A DNA stretch of 64,000 bases, taken from assembly GCF_014323405.1 (NCBI RefSeq), contig NZ_JACRWE010000001.1:124001-188000 (forward strand), written 5' to 3'. Positions 36,266 through 45,523 of the stretch are shown here, one piece after another (the first letter of the stretch is position 1; each line of letters begins with the position of its first letter). A model generated the notes under the pieces. It was not told the origin of the DNA. It did not search any database and saw nothing but the letters and a program-made list of their open reading frames with translations. Both the position numbers and the translations under genes were made by a program. The stretch comes from Romboutsia faecis. GTDB taxonomy: Bacteria > Bacillota > Clostridia > Peptostreptococcales > Peptostreptococcaceae.

Positions 36266-37267
36266 CTAATATACTAAATATAGAAATTTTCCCAAATAAT
36301 CTTCTACACTAATACTCATAGACTTAGCTTTATATGCATAAGTACCATATGATTTATATGGTAAATGACATATCTCATATATATCATCCCAATATAAAAG
36401 TTGCAACTTATGATTTTTTCTAAAAAGCTCAACCCTATACTTTTGATTTCCTCTATCTAAAACTTCATAAGGAACACCTTTTATCTCAATATATCTATCT
36501 TCTTTTAGTAAATAAAAATCTGGAGTATATCTTCTTCCATTTTCTAATTTGAAATGTTCTGGTTCATATTCAAATTCTATATTATTAGCAATCAAGTAAT
36601 TTGCATATATCACTTCATAACCTGACCTACAAAAAACTATATTTTCATGTTTTTTGAAATACCAATTTTTATTATGATTGTTTTTAATTATACTTAAAAT
36701 ACTTTCACTTAATCTTTTACTACTCATTTCTCTTGCATAACAACCACAAGATACAATTTCACCTTTTATAATCTGAGAATATGTCTTTCTACTAATAGTA
36801 CCACATTCACATTTGCAGACCATATCATATGCTCTTCTTTTATTATTCATATTAACATCTATAATTGTTAGCATACCATGCTTTTCACCAATTTTCTTCA
36901 ATGCTTCTTTATAATTTTTTTCTTTATATTCCTTAAAATCTTTTTTATGACATACACAACTTCTTGTATCTCCATTGTATAAATACTTTCCTTTTATATC
37001 TGTAATATTTCCACAATCACATTGACATCTATATACTTTTCTTGAATCTTTAGAGTTATCTACTCTTTCTAAGACTACTAATTTACCAAATCTTTTTCCA
37101 ATATTATTATCTATTTTAGGCTTTATTTTTAAGTTATTTTCTCTTAATAATTTTGATAAGGTTTCTTTTGATATTTTTAGTTCTTTACTCATTTCCCTTT
37201 GATTATATCTTTTATCTATTAAATCTTGTAATATTTCCTTGGGAATTATTAATCGTGGTGCTGGCAT
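36266..37267 (-). CDS. Homing-type endonuclease: HTH, two zinc knuckles, PD-(D/E)XK domain
   Basis: The 333-aa protein starts with an HTH (about 8-45, YNQREMSKELKISKETLSKL). Two copies of a zinc-finger repeat follow: GKRFGKLVVLE...CQCDCGN...SCVCH (about 57-110) and GEKHGMLTIID...CKCECG...SCGCY (about 127-180). Such repeats are common in phage homing endonucleases. The C-terminal part has a single-domain PD-(D/E)XK nuclease: RSGYEVIYANYL, EFEYEPEHFKL, YTPDFYLL (about 250) and YIEIKGV (about 262). It may be a free-standing homing enzyme or a site-specific restriction-like nuclease. GGAGG lies 7 nt before ATG 37267. It has no cognate methyltransferase beside it. Confidence 0.78.
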   Translation of the reverse strand: MPAPRLIIPKEILQDLIDKRYNQREMSKELKISKETLSKLLRENNLKIKPKIDNNIGKRFGKLVVLERVDNSKDSRKVYRCQCDCGNITDIKGKYLYNGDTRSCVCHKKDFKEYKEKNYKEALKKIGEKHGMLTIIDVNMNNKRRAYDMVCKCECGTISRKTYSQIIKGEIVSCGCYAREMSSKRLSESILSIIKNNHNKNWYFKKHENIVFCRSGYEVIYANYLIANNIEFEYEPEHFKLENGRRYTPDFYLLKEDRYIEIKGVPYEVLDRGNQKYRVELFRKNHKLQLLYWDDIYEICHLPYKSYGTYAYKAKSMSISVEDYLGKFLYLVY

Positions 37268-37378
37268 AACACTACCTCCGTATCATAGTGATGTATTTGT
37301 GATGCTACTATTATGTTTTACTTAAATCACTGTGTTATGAACGGAATTTTTTGGATATAATACGGTTGAGGTGGTAGT

Positions 37379-37552
37379 GTGATTAATAAAGATGTTAATA
37401 TGAGAACTTCTCTTACAATTCCAAAGGATCTTAAGTCTAAGTTAGAGGATTTAGCTAAAAAAGAACATAGAAGCGTTAACAATCTTATTGTTAATGCTTT
37501 GTATTCATATGTGGATGATAATTTGAATTCTAGAAATAAAAATAAGGAGTGA
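37379..37552 (+). CDS. Ribbon-helix-helix DNA-binding protein
   Basis: This 57-aa protein reads NMRTSLTIPKDLKSKLEDLA followed by KKEHRSVNNLIVNALYSYV, a typical Arc/MetJ-like RHH: one strand (RTSLTIP) and two helices. GTG 37379 is taken as start because GAGGTGG lies 4-7 nt upstream; ATG 37400 is an alternative. It is likely a small repressor of the divergently transcribed homing-type nuclease gene or of itself. A decayed copy lies at 29678. Confidence 0.8.
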   Translation: MINKDVNMRTSLTIPKDLKSKLEDLAKKEHRSVNNLIVNALYSYVDDNLNSRNKNKE

Positions 37553-37574
37553 CAATCCGTTACTCCTTATTTTT
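37538..37574 (+). terminator. Terminator shared by RHH and McrBC operon ends
   Basis: AAAAATAAGGAGT (37538-37550) and ACTCCTTATTTTT (37562-37574) pair perfectly. The stem includes the RHH stop codon and is symmetric, so it can also end the minus-strand operon whose last gene stops at 37593. Confidence 0.85.
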
Positions 37575-37592
37575 ATACTTAATTTATTAATA

Positions 37593-38054
37593 TTATATTT
37601 TACTTAGTATGTAATTTACGATTTCTTCTTTAATATGATCAGTTACAGTCATATACTCTATTAACATGTCATTCATACCACATAGTTCTTTTTTCATTCT
37701 ATATATACCTAACTCATTATCACTTTCAACCATTTTACTAATATCTATATTATTTGATATTATTTTTCTTACATCATACTCTGCAAATGTGTCAATTGTA
37801 GCTACCTTATTTTCTGGTAAGTATACAAACTTTATGAATGGATTTTCATTGTATTCACTTAGATTTAATTTGTTTAGTGATAGCTGCCCTTCAAGTATTG
37901 AAAATGCTCTAAATTTATATTTTAGTTTGTTAAATGATATTTCTATTGATTCTTTTATTAATTTATCTATGTTATCGTAACCTAAATCACATAGTATTTT
38001 TTGTGCATTTAATTCTGTCAATTTTTCATTATATCCTTTTCCTGTTATATACAA
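37593..38054 (-). CDS. Unknown gene translationally coupled to mcrC
   Basis: The 153-codon frame overlaps the mcrC stop by 10 nt. The start is uncertain: TTG 38054 lacks a ribosome site, whereas TTG 38021 follows AAAGGA at some distance and would give 142 aa. The product is soluble and mainly alpha-helical, with NAQKILCDLGYDNIDKLI at the front, a beta section (FIKFVYLPENKVATID) and a helical end (HIKEEIVNYILSKI). I do not recognise the family. Its coupling to mcrBC and a decayed paralogue at 28.5 kb next to an XRE gene mark it as a mobile accessory of defence loci. Confidence 0.65.
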   Translation of the reverse strand: MYITGKGYNEKLTELNAQKILCDLGYDNIDKLIKESIEISFNKLKYKFRAFSILEGQLSLNKLNLSEYNENPFIKFVYLPENKVATIDTFAEYDVRKIISNNIDISKMVESDNELGIYRMKKELCGMNDMLIEYMTVTDHIKEEIVNYILSKI

Positions 38055-39082
38055 TTACAAATATCTATTAATCTTTTATGAATTTCTTTCCAATCAGTAT
38101 TTAAATTAATACTACAAACCTTAATTTTATGACCTTGAATATCATAAATATTATCAAGTATCCGATCAACTTGAGGATATAAAAGAATACCTATAGAATT
38201 TAAATAAGCTCCCCCTTTAGCTTCAGCATTTTTTAAATAAGAAAAAATCTGATATAAGTTACTACTATAAATCTTCTCTCTATTCATGTTAGTTGCCAAT
38301 GTATTTCTATAAAATTTAGTATCCATAATAACTATAGTATTTTTATTCTTTATAGTAATATCAGTCTGCATAATAGGAAGTAAATCTATCTCATCACCTG
38401 CAGCATCCCAACGAATATTCTCCCTTGTAACACTACATCCTTTTAAATGCGTCTTATAAAAATTACGCACAAAACGCTCAAAAACATATACCATTTTTTT
38501 TTCATCTTTACAAAAATCTTTAAAAGTTACCTTACCACTAGATTCATCAATCATCATATTTTCATATATAAGTCTACAAATATCCAAACTAAGTTTATAA
38601 TGAACATTATTCTTATGAGTATCTATAAAATAAAAATCTTTTTTAGTAAGTTTACTAGTGGTAACATTACTAAAATATTTATATACCTTCATAGCATCAT
38701 ATTTGATAATATTTGAAATGTTTGTAGATTTTAAAATATTATATAAAGTAGCCTTTAGAATTTTATTATATATAATATCCTCAGTAAATTCATCAAAATA
38801 GCAACAAGCTCTTCCTTTGATAAAGCTACTTCTTTTTAAACTATCGTCAAAGTTAATCTTCCCTTTTAAAGATGGCGTTTCTTCATAATTAAATTTGTAT
38901 TCTTTATAAATACCTTTCTTTACAAGCTTAGATATATCTTTAATTAAAACTGATGCTAGTAACTCATATAAGTTATTTCCTTCTACTTTATTTATCTTTT
39001 CAGTACCTATATACTGTACACTATCCCAAGTGTATAATAACATATAGTAAATATTTTGTATTGGTATGTCTTTAATCTTCAA
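38045..39082 (-). CDS. mcrC: McrC family nuclease subunit
   Basis: The 345-aa protein matches McrC (PF10117): IPIQNIYYMLLYTWD at the N-terminus, the GKINFDDSLKR and FDEFTEDIIYNKILKATL segments, FERFVRNFY, and the nuclease core RWDAAGDEIDLLPIMQTDI (about 225) with VIMDTKFY (about 252). McrC binds the McrB hexamer and cleaves DNA between two modified sites after translocation. The gene overlaps mcrB by 11 nt and the next small gene by 10 nt, so all three form one translationally coupled operon. Confidence 0.92.
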   Translation of the reverse strand: MKIKDIPIQNIYYMLLYTWDSVQYIGTEKINKVEGNNLYELLASVLIKDISKLVKKGIYKEYKFNYEETPSLKGKINFDDSLKRSSFIKGRACCYFDEFTEDIIYNKILKATLYNILKSTNISNIIKYDAMKVYKYFSNVTTSKLTKKDFYFIDTHKNNVHYKLSLDICRLIYENMMIDESSGKVTFKDFCKDEKKMVYVFERFVRNFYKTHLKGCSVTRENIRWDAAGDEIDLLPIMQTDITIKNKNTIVIMDTKFYRNTLATNMNREKIYSSNLYQIFSYLKNAEAKGGAYLNSIGILLYPQVDRILDNIYDIQGHKIKVCSINLNTDWKEIHKRLIDICNCI

Positions 39083-41321
39083 GTAAATCAGCTACTTTCT
39101 TTTTTAGTTCCTCTTCACTCTCATCAAACCAATATTCTCTTATAAGTGGTTCTATTTCCATTTTTATAATTCTCTCATACCACGAATTAACATCTTCTAT
39201 ATTTTTAGTTGGTGTAAAGTAACTATGTCCTATTCTATATCCTTTACCTAAGTCTAAACTTTCTAATTCTATTATTTTATTTAATGTTGTTATCTTATCT
39301 ATTATTTTTTTTGTCATTTCTTTTCCTAGATAATTTTCAAAATAATTTTTTAAAGTTTCATTGTCAAAAGCTGGTTCTATATCTATAAATGCAAATCTTC
39401 TTCTTAATGCATAATCAACCATAGCTAAAGATCTATCAGCTGTATTCATTGTTCCTATTATATATAAATTTTCTGGTATATAAAATTTTTCATCTTCTTC
39501 AGTATAAGTTAGTGACACTGAATACTCTGTTCCACGCTTATCTTTTTCTATCAACATCATCAATTCACCAAATATTTTGCTTAAATTTCCTCTATTTATT
39601 TCATCTATTATGAAGTAGTAATTATTTTGGGGATATTTTATTGCTTTCTGTACAAATTTATGAAACACTCCATCTTTTAATGAAAATCCACCTTCTTTAT
39701 TTGGTCTGTATCCTCTTATAAAGTCTTCATATGAATATGATTGGTGAAATTGTATCATTTCTATGTTTTCGTCTGTTTTTTTATTTTGATGTAGATAGCA
39801 TAATCTTCTAGCAATAAATGTTTTACCTACTCCTGGAGGTCCTTGAAGGATTATATTTTTCTTATAATCCAAATTAGAGAGTATTGAATCTATTTTTGAT
39901 TCTTGTATAAATACTTCTTTTAATATATCTTCCATTTCATATGTATCTATCTCAAAATTATAATTAGATGATGTATCATTTACATTACTATTATCTTCTG
40001 AAGTATTGATATCATCTTTATATAAATCTAGTAATTGTATTTCTCTATTACAATCTACAAAAACAGGTTTAACAAATAATTCAAACAAAAATAAATGTTC
40101 ATCTAATCCTATTTTTTTATATTTACTTATTCTTATTGCTGTTATTTTAGGTAATAAGATTTCACCCTTTATCTTAAATATTCCATCATCAGAATTCATT
40201 GTTGTTCTTCCTTGAGTTGCTTCTTTTAGCTTACACACAAATGTCAAATCATTATTATCTAAATTAACTATTTTTTTATATTTTTCATTCCAGTAATCTT
40301 TAGATATGTTTGTATAATGATTAAAAATTTGACTTTCATATTCAAATTTTATCATTTCCATATATAGCAATAAATTATTTTTATTAAATTTACATTGAAT
40401 ATTCTCTTTATCCTCATAAAATTTATCTATTCCACCAAAATCCTCATAATTTTTTTTTGAAATATATATTGCTTTATCATAGTTTCCACCATCTCCATGT
40501 AGTTTTACTTCTTTTTCTAAAAAACCATTAACAGCATTTTCTACAACAGAACCTATATATTCAAATCCACTTATTGTCGTTATAAAATTATTTGGGTTAT
40601 ATTGATCCTTTGTATTATTATTTTTTATCTTAAATTCTTGTATTGATTTTTGATGATATTTCTCTAAAGATGAAATTTTATCACTTATCCAATTAATTAT
40701 ATTTGCACCATTCTTTTCACTATCAATCTTGTCGATATCATCCCATGATAAAAAATATCCTACTAAAAATGTATCTATATTATTTCTTTGACTTTCACAT
40801 TCACCAATCAATTCTATAATTGGTTTATAATTATATCCATAAGGTGCTTCCTCATTATCACTTTTTTTCCGTTCCCAAAAAACACATTCTTTGATTTTTT
40901 CATCTTTTATATCATTTTTTATCATATCTAGATAACTATTATGTATTTCGTATGCATGACTATATCTTTTAGCTTGTTTTTCATCAAATTCAAGAATAAC
41001 TTTCATTCCATAATTATCTACAGAAAAAGAAATACTTGATCCACATAGCTTTAAATTTTCCTTTTTAATTTCTAACCAAAAGTATTTGTATAAATTTCCA
41101 CTATGTTGCCAATTTTTAACATCTACATATCCAAATCTTTCATTTAAATTCAGCATATTAGATAATTTTTTAAACTCTTTATGCGCTGTTTTTGATAATT
41201 CTCCAATTTCTTCACTTCTTTGTTTTATACTATCATCCTCTGAATTTATATAATATTTTTCTTTATTAAGCATATAATCACTCAAAAAATGTTTTTTTAT
41301 TTTATCTATTAATAACTCCAT
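39072..41321 (-). CDS. mcrB: McrB-like AAA+ GTPase/ATPase (system 2)
   Basis: The 749-aa protein has an N-terminal region of about 450 residues with no clear match, presumably the DNA-target reader. The AAA+ core shows Walker A LQGPPGVGKTF (about 495), QFHQSYSYEDFIRGYRP, Walker B FIIDEINRGNLSKIFGELM (about 577) and the McrB signature GTMNTADRSLAMVDYALRRRF (about 623). The consensus MNTADRS is intact, as in GTP-dependent McrB. ATG 41321 is chosen because AAGGGGAG lies 7 nt upstream; the earlier ATG at 41339 has none. It starts the mcrBC plus small-gene operon. Confidence 0.92.
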   Translation of the reverse strand: MELLIDKIKKHFLSDYMLNKEKYYINSEDDSIKQRSEEIGELSKTAHKEFKKLSNMLNLNERFGYVDVKNWQHSGNLYKYFWLEIKKENLKLCGSSISFSVDNYGMKVILEFDEKQAKRYSHAYEIHNSYLDMIKNDIKDEKIKECVFWERKKSDNEEAPYGYNYKPIIELIGECESQRNNIDTFLVGYFLSWDDIDKIDSEKNGANIINWISDKISSLEKYHQKSIQEFKIKNNNTKDQYNPNNFITTISGFEYIGSVVENAVNGFLEKEVKLHGDGGNYDKAIYISKKNYEDFGGIDKFYEDKENIQCKFNKNNLLLYMEMIKFEYESQIFNHYTNISKDYWNEKYKKIVNLDNNDLTFVCKLKEATQGRTTMNSDDGIFKIKGEILLPKITAIRISKYKKIGLDEHLFLFELFVKPVFVDCNREIQLLDLYKDDINTSEDNSNVNDTSSNYNFEIDTYEMEDILKEVFIQESKIDSILSNLDYKKNIILQGPPGVGKTFIARRLCYLHQNKKTDENIEMIQFHQSYSYEDFIRGYRPNKEGGFSLKDGVFHKFVQKAIKYPQNNYYFIIDEINRGNLSKIFGELMMLIEKDKRGTEYSVSLTYTEEDEKFYIPENLYIIGTMNTADRSLAMVDYALRRRFAFIDIEPAFDNETLKNYFENYLGKEMTKKIIDKITTLNKIIELESLDLGKGYRIGHSYFTPTKNIEDVNSWYERIIKMEIEPLIREYWFDESEEELKKKVADLLED

Positions 41322-41364
41322 TGTACTTCTCCCCTTCATTTAATACTTTAATTAAATATTAACA

Positions 41365-41404
41365 TATATAAAGACTGAGATTATTATATTTATCTCAGCC
41401 TTTT
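41365..41404 (-). terminator. Terminator between the methyltransferase gene and mcrB
   Basis: AAGACTGAGAT and ATCTCAGCCTT pair, and the minus strand continues with CTTTATAT. It separates the methyltransferase transcript from the mcrBC operon. Confidence 0.7.
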
Positions 41405-41409
41405 ATATT

Positions 41410-43719
41410 TTATTCTATATCTACAGCTATATAATCAAATGTAACTTGTTCATATGTTTCTTCATCTTCTTTTATACATTCTTTAGTTTTTATATCTCTA
41501 ACTACATAACTCTCACCAATAATTTTAGGATAGCTGTTTATTATACTTTCCATTAAATTAATCAAAACATCCACTACAATAGAATTTCCTGCTTGCTTAT
41601 ACATCTGAGTATCTGAAACAACTTGCTTAAAGTCATCATCATATCCCATTAATCTTAAGCATTCTCTTGGAGTTAATCTTCTAACTCTTCCATCTAAAGT
41701 TACATAATTGTCTACACCAGCTCTATGCATTTTATGCATTGTTGAAAGTAATGGTCTAGCTATTTTTAAATCTATTTCTGGCTTTGTGTAATATCCCTTA
41801 GTTCCAGGAGACATAACATGACTTAAAACTTTTTCAGATAAGAAATGCTTTGAATCTATCTCTCCATGTTCTTCATGTAAAACTATGTTACCATTTATAG
41901 AATTATATCCTCCAAACTTCACATTAGTTTCTAAAAAATCTTGCATTGTAAATTCTAATTCCTGCTCTTTAGGGAAATCAAACCCATCTATTTTATCTTT
42001 AAATCCAACTACAAAAACTCTTCTTCTTGTTTGAGGTATTCCATAATCTTTTGCATCTAATAGTTTATAATATATCTTATATCCTAAAGATAAAAATGTA
42101 TCATGTATTACATTCCAGGTATTACCTCCATCATGTTTAAGCATACCTTGTACATTTTCATATATAAATACCTTAGGTTCTATTTCTTTTACTAGTCTTG
42201 CAAAGTCATAAAATAATGTTCCTCTAGTATCTTCTAATCCTCTTTGATGACCCATTATAGAGAAACTCTGACATGGACTTCCTCCTACAAATAAATCTAC
42301 TTGGCCTTTATATTTTGTACCATCTATAAATCTAACATCATATAAAAAATCTTTATCTTCTAGTTCATAATTTTCTAAATATGTTTGTTTTACGAAATTA
42401 GTTTTTCTTCTTGATTCATAAATTTTTCTTATATACTCATTTTGCTCATCTGCTGTCTCAAACTTTTTAATTTCTTCTCTTAAACCTTCTTCATCTTCTA
42501 TTTCAACTTCTATATCTCCATTATCACATGCAAATACTATGTTATGATCTATATTCATCCTTTTTAAAGCCCATTCTATAGCCCCAATACCACTAAATAC
42601 AGTTGCTATACTCATACTCTTTTTAGACTTTTTTTCAAATACACCAGTTTTTTCCACTTCTTTATATATCTCTTCAAGTACATTAACAACTATAGAGTTT
42701 CCGCTCTGTCTATACATCTGTTGGTCTGGTACCACGATTTTAAACTCATCGCCGTATCCCATTAACCTTAAGCACTCTCTAGGTGTTAGTTTTCTAGCTA
42801 CACCTTCTACACCATTAAAGTCACCTACATATACTCTATCATCTTCTTTAGCCCACTGCTCTAACTCTATAGGTCTAAATACCATATCTCCACACCAATT
42901 AAACTGTTGATTTGCAGCTTGTGTTCTTGATATATCTGCATTTATACTAACTCTTTTTTTCAAGCTTTTCTCCATAGTGATCCACTTAAATCCTTTTTCA
43001 CCATGGAAGTACTTTTTATCAATGTTACTTTCTAAATAGTCTTTAACAGTTTTTTCTAATGGAATTTTATTTGGAAATTTGAAATTATTTATATCTAAGT
43101 CACTTCTAAATCCAACTATAAATAATCTTCTTCTATTTTGAGGTATTCCATAATCTTTTGAATTAAGCATATCCATTTTCCACGTATACCCCAAGCTATC
43201 AAAAATCTCACATATAGTTTTAAATGTATTTCCATTATCATGACTTACCATTCCTGGAACATTTTCATATATAAACACTTTTGGTTGTATTTCCTTTACT
43301 AGCCTTGCATATTCATAGAAAAGTGTTCCTCTAGCATCGTCTAGTCCTGCTCTATGTCCGCTTATAGAGAAACTTTGACATGGACTTCCTCCTACAAATA
43401 AGTCAACTTCTCCTTTATATAAATTTCCATCCAAAAATCTTACATCTTGGTAAAAGTCTTCGGGACTAATTTCATAATTATTCATATAACTTTCTTGTAC
43501 AAAATTCTTTTTGCCGGTTCTATTATACATATCATCTATATATGTTTTTGTTTGTACATGATCTAATCCTTCTACTTCTTTTTGAATGTCTTCATATTCT
43601 TCTTTTAAGTATCTTTCTCCGTTATCACATGCAAATACTACCTTATGAGGTACATTCAATCGTTTTAGTGCCCACTCAATTGAACCTATACCACTAAACA
43701 CAGTTGCTAATTTAATCAT
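41410..43719 (-). CDS. Double cytosine-5 DNA methyltransferase (two fused domains)
   Basis: The 769-aa protein holds two complete m5C methyltransferases in tandem. Domain 1 (about 1-360) has motif I FSGIGSIEWAL, catalytic motif IV GGSPCQSFSISGH (Cys about 111), ENVPG, QNRRRLFIVG, LTPRECLRLMGYGDEF and QSGNSIVVNVL. Domain 2 (from about 368) repeats them: FSGIGAIEWAL, GGSPCQSFSIMGH (about 483), ENVQG, QTRRRVFVVG, LTPRECLRLMGYDDDF and QAGNSIVVDVL. LlaJI and BsuMI use two separate m5C enzymes; an asymmetric site needs one per strand. ATG 43719 follows GGAG by 9 nt. No good internal ribosome site precedes domain 2, so the fusion is probably real. Confidence 0.95.
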   Translation of the reverse strand: MIKLATVFSGIGSIEWALKRLNVPHKVVFACDNGERYLKEEYEDIQKEVEGLDHVQTKTYIDDMYNRTGKKNFVQESYMNNYEISPEDFYQDVRFLDGNLYKGEVDLFVGGSPCQSFSISGHRAGLDDARGTLFYEYARLVKEIQPKVFIYENVPGMVSHDNGNTFKTICEIFDSLGYTWKMDMLNSKDYGIPQNRRRLFIVGFRSDLDINNFKFPNKIPLEKTVKDYLESNIDKKYFHGEKGFKWITMEKSLKKRVSINADISRTQAANQQFNWCGDMVFRPIELEQWAKEDDRVYVGDFNGVEGVARKLTPRECLRLMGYGDEFKIVVPDQQMYRQSGNSIVVNVLEEIYKEVEKTGVFEKKSKKSMSIATVFSGIGAIEWALKRMNIDHNIVFACDNGDIEVEIEDEEGLREEIKKFETADEQNEYIRKIYESRRKTNFVKQTYLENYELEDKDFLYDVRFIDGTKYKGQVDLFVGGSPCQSFSIMGHQRGLEDTRGTLFYDFARLVKEIEPKVFIYENVQGMLKHDGGNTWNVIHDTFLSLGYKIYYKLLDAKDYGIPQTRRRVFVVGFKDKIDGFDFPKEQELEFTMQDFLETNVKFGGYNSINGNIVLHEEHGEIDSKHFLSEKVLSHVMSPGTKGYYTKPEIDLKIARPLLSTMHKMHRAGVDNYVTLDGRVRRLTPRECLRLMGYDDDFKQVVSDTQMYKQAGNSIVVDVLINLMESIINSYPKIIGESYVVRDIKTKECIKEDEETYEQVTFDYIAVDIE

Positions 43720-43753
43720 CTTTTGCATCTCCTATTGTTAATCTAATGTAGTA

Positions 43754-43790
43754 ATTATAGCATACTTATCTACATCCGGTAAATATCCGG
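43754..43790 (-). promoter_or_regulatory. Methyltransferase promoter with two CCGG sites
   Basis: A -10 TATAAT (43754-43759) and a -35-like TTACCG (43777-43782) are 17 bp apart on the minus strand. CCGG occurs at 43776-43779, inside the -35, and again at 43787-43790. Methylation or protein binding here could control expression of the methyltransferase relative to the divergent restriction genes. Confidence 0.5.
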
Positions 43791-43927
43791 CTTTTTTATT
43801 TTATTCTAATCTTTTGTTCCTATTCTAATCATTCGCCTATACTCTAGATATTTTATTTTATAGTAATAGTATATTTTATTTTTTATATAAAATAGTTTAT
43901 AATTATATTTAATGAGGAGGTTGAATT

Positions 43928-45505
43928 ATGAAATTAAATAAAAATACAACTATTGATAATTTTAATTTTATTGTTAATTATATACATGAAAAATATAGTT
44001 TCTTACAAAAGCCGAATATACACGGTATATTCATCAAAGAGCTGCCAAACGCTGACTTACTATTACAAAATAAAGATGGTTCTAGTGGAAAAACTACTCA
44101 TATTGCATGTACTGGTGATAGTAGGCATTTCTTTTCAGATTTTATTTCTGATGCATTAATAAATGAAAGCTCTGAAACATTTTATGATGATGATAAACAT
44201 GACTATAAATTTAAAATTTATATTGAGTCAAAATATATTAATAAAGAAAATGATTTTATAAAATCACACTGTGCATTATGGATAAATCAAAAAAAAGATG
44301 ATGATAATCAACTTGGTTTATCTAAGGATAAATATGATGATAATACATTTAAGCAATTAAGAAAGTGTATGTTTAAAGATGATATTTTAATATTTTTTAA
44401 ATACTTAGATCATAGTACAGGTGTTTTAGATTATTATTTAATATTAATTGAAGATGAAGAAGAATGTAAAACTTTATCTAGTAGCCTTGGGGGGTTAAAA
44501 AACAGACCTAAATATGCAGAATTAACTTTTGATGATATTAACTTAAGTGATGAATATGTATGTGAAACATCTTTTGATTATACAGTTGAAAATATTACTC
44601 CTTGTAATAACTTAGGAGTAAATAAAATATTCTATGGTTGTCCTGGAGTTGGCAAAAGTTTCAATATAGATAAGATTTATAATAGTAATATTTTTAGAAC
44701 AACTTTCCATCCAGAGTACACTTATTATGACTTTATAGGATCAGTTAGACCACAAATAGATTATACACTTAATCCACCGGCTACTAGCTACATGTTTCTT
44801 CCTGGCGATTTTACAAAAGCATTGAAATATGCTATTGATAACCCAAGTGAAGTAGTTAACTTTGTAATTGAAGAATTAAATAGAGCTAATACAAGTGCAG
44901 TTTTCGGTGATATATTCCAATTACTAGATAGAGATGATAATGGGTTTTCTAAATACTATATAACTAATGAAAGTATTGCAAGATCAATTTATAAAGATAT
45001 AAATAATGTACATATAGAAAATTGGCTAAATATTGATATACAAAAACATCAAGTTAAGCTACCTAATAATTTAAATATAATAGCTTCAATGAATACCTCT
45101 GATCAAAATATAAATGCTCTAGATTCTGCATTTACTAGAAGATGGGATATGGAATATGTTCCTATAGATTTTACTAAATTAGATGAATCTATAATAATCG
45201 ATGGATTAAATGTTGATTGGTCTATATTTGCTTCTAAGGTAAATGAAAAAATACTAGATAGTGGTATGATGAACGCAGAGGATAAACAAATAGGACCATT
45301 CTTTGCTAGAAAATCTACTTTAATAGATTCTAATCTATTTTCAAATAAAGTATTAGTTTATCTATGGAAAGATGTTTTTAGGGTTAACAAGTCTATAATA
45401 TTTAACACTGATAATATAAAAGGTATTAATTCACTTATTACTACTTACTTATATAATCCTAAAAATGTATTTAATAGTGATTTTCTAGATGACTTAAATT
45501 TATAA
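43928..45505 (+). CDS. LlaJI/BsuMI-like restriction AAA+ subunit (R1)
   Basis: The 525-aa protein has an N-terminal region of about 220 residues and then an McrB-type AAA+ core: Walker A FYGCPGVGKSF (about 236), TTFHPEYTYYDFIGSVRPQ, Walker B NFVIEELNRANTSAVFGDIF (about 314), SMNTSDQNINALDSAFTRRW (about 387). In the LlaJI and BsuMI systems such a motor works with a separate nuclease subunit. AGGAGG precedes the ATG. It is divergent from the double methyltransferase gene and 18 bp ahead of the nuclease gene. Confidence 0.9.
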   Translation: MKLNKNTTIDNFNFIVNYIHEKYSFLQKPNIHGIFIKELPNADLLLQNKDGSSGKTTHIACTGDSRHFFSDFISDALINESSETFYDDDKHDYKFKIYIESKYINKENDFIKSHCALWINQKKDDDNQLGLSKDKYDDNTFKQLRKCMFKDDILIFFKYLDHSTGVLDYYLILIEDEEECKTLSSSLGGLKNRPKYAELTFDDINLSDEYVCETSFDYTVENITPCNNLGVNKIFYGCPGVGKSFNIDKIYNSNIFRTTFHPEYTYYDFIGSVRPQIDYTLNPPATSYMFLPGDFTKALKYAIDNPSEVVNFVIEELNRANTSAVFGDIFQLLDRDDNGFSKYYITNESIARSIYKDINNVHIENWLNIDIQKHQVKLPNNLNIIASMNTSDQNINALDSAFTRRWDMEYVPIDFTKLDESIIIDGLNVDWSIFASKVNEKILDSGMMNAEDKQIGPFFARKSTLIDSNLFSNKVLVYLWKDVFRVNKSIIFNTDNIKGINSLITTYLYNPKNVFNSDFLDDLNL

Positions 45506-45523
45506 TTTCAATTGGAGTAGACC

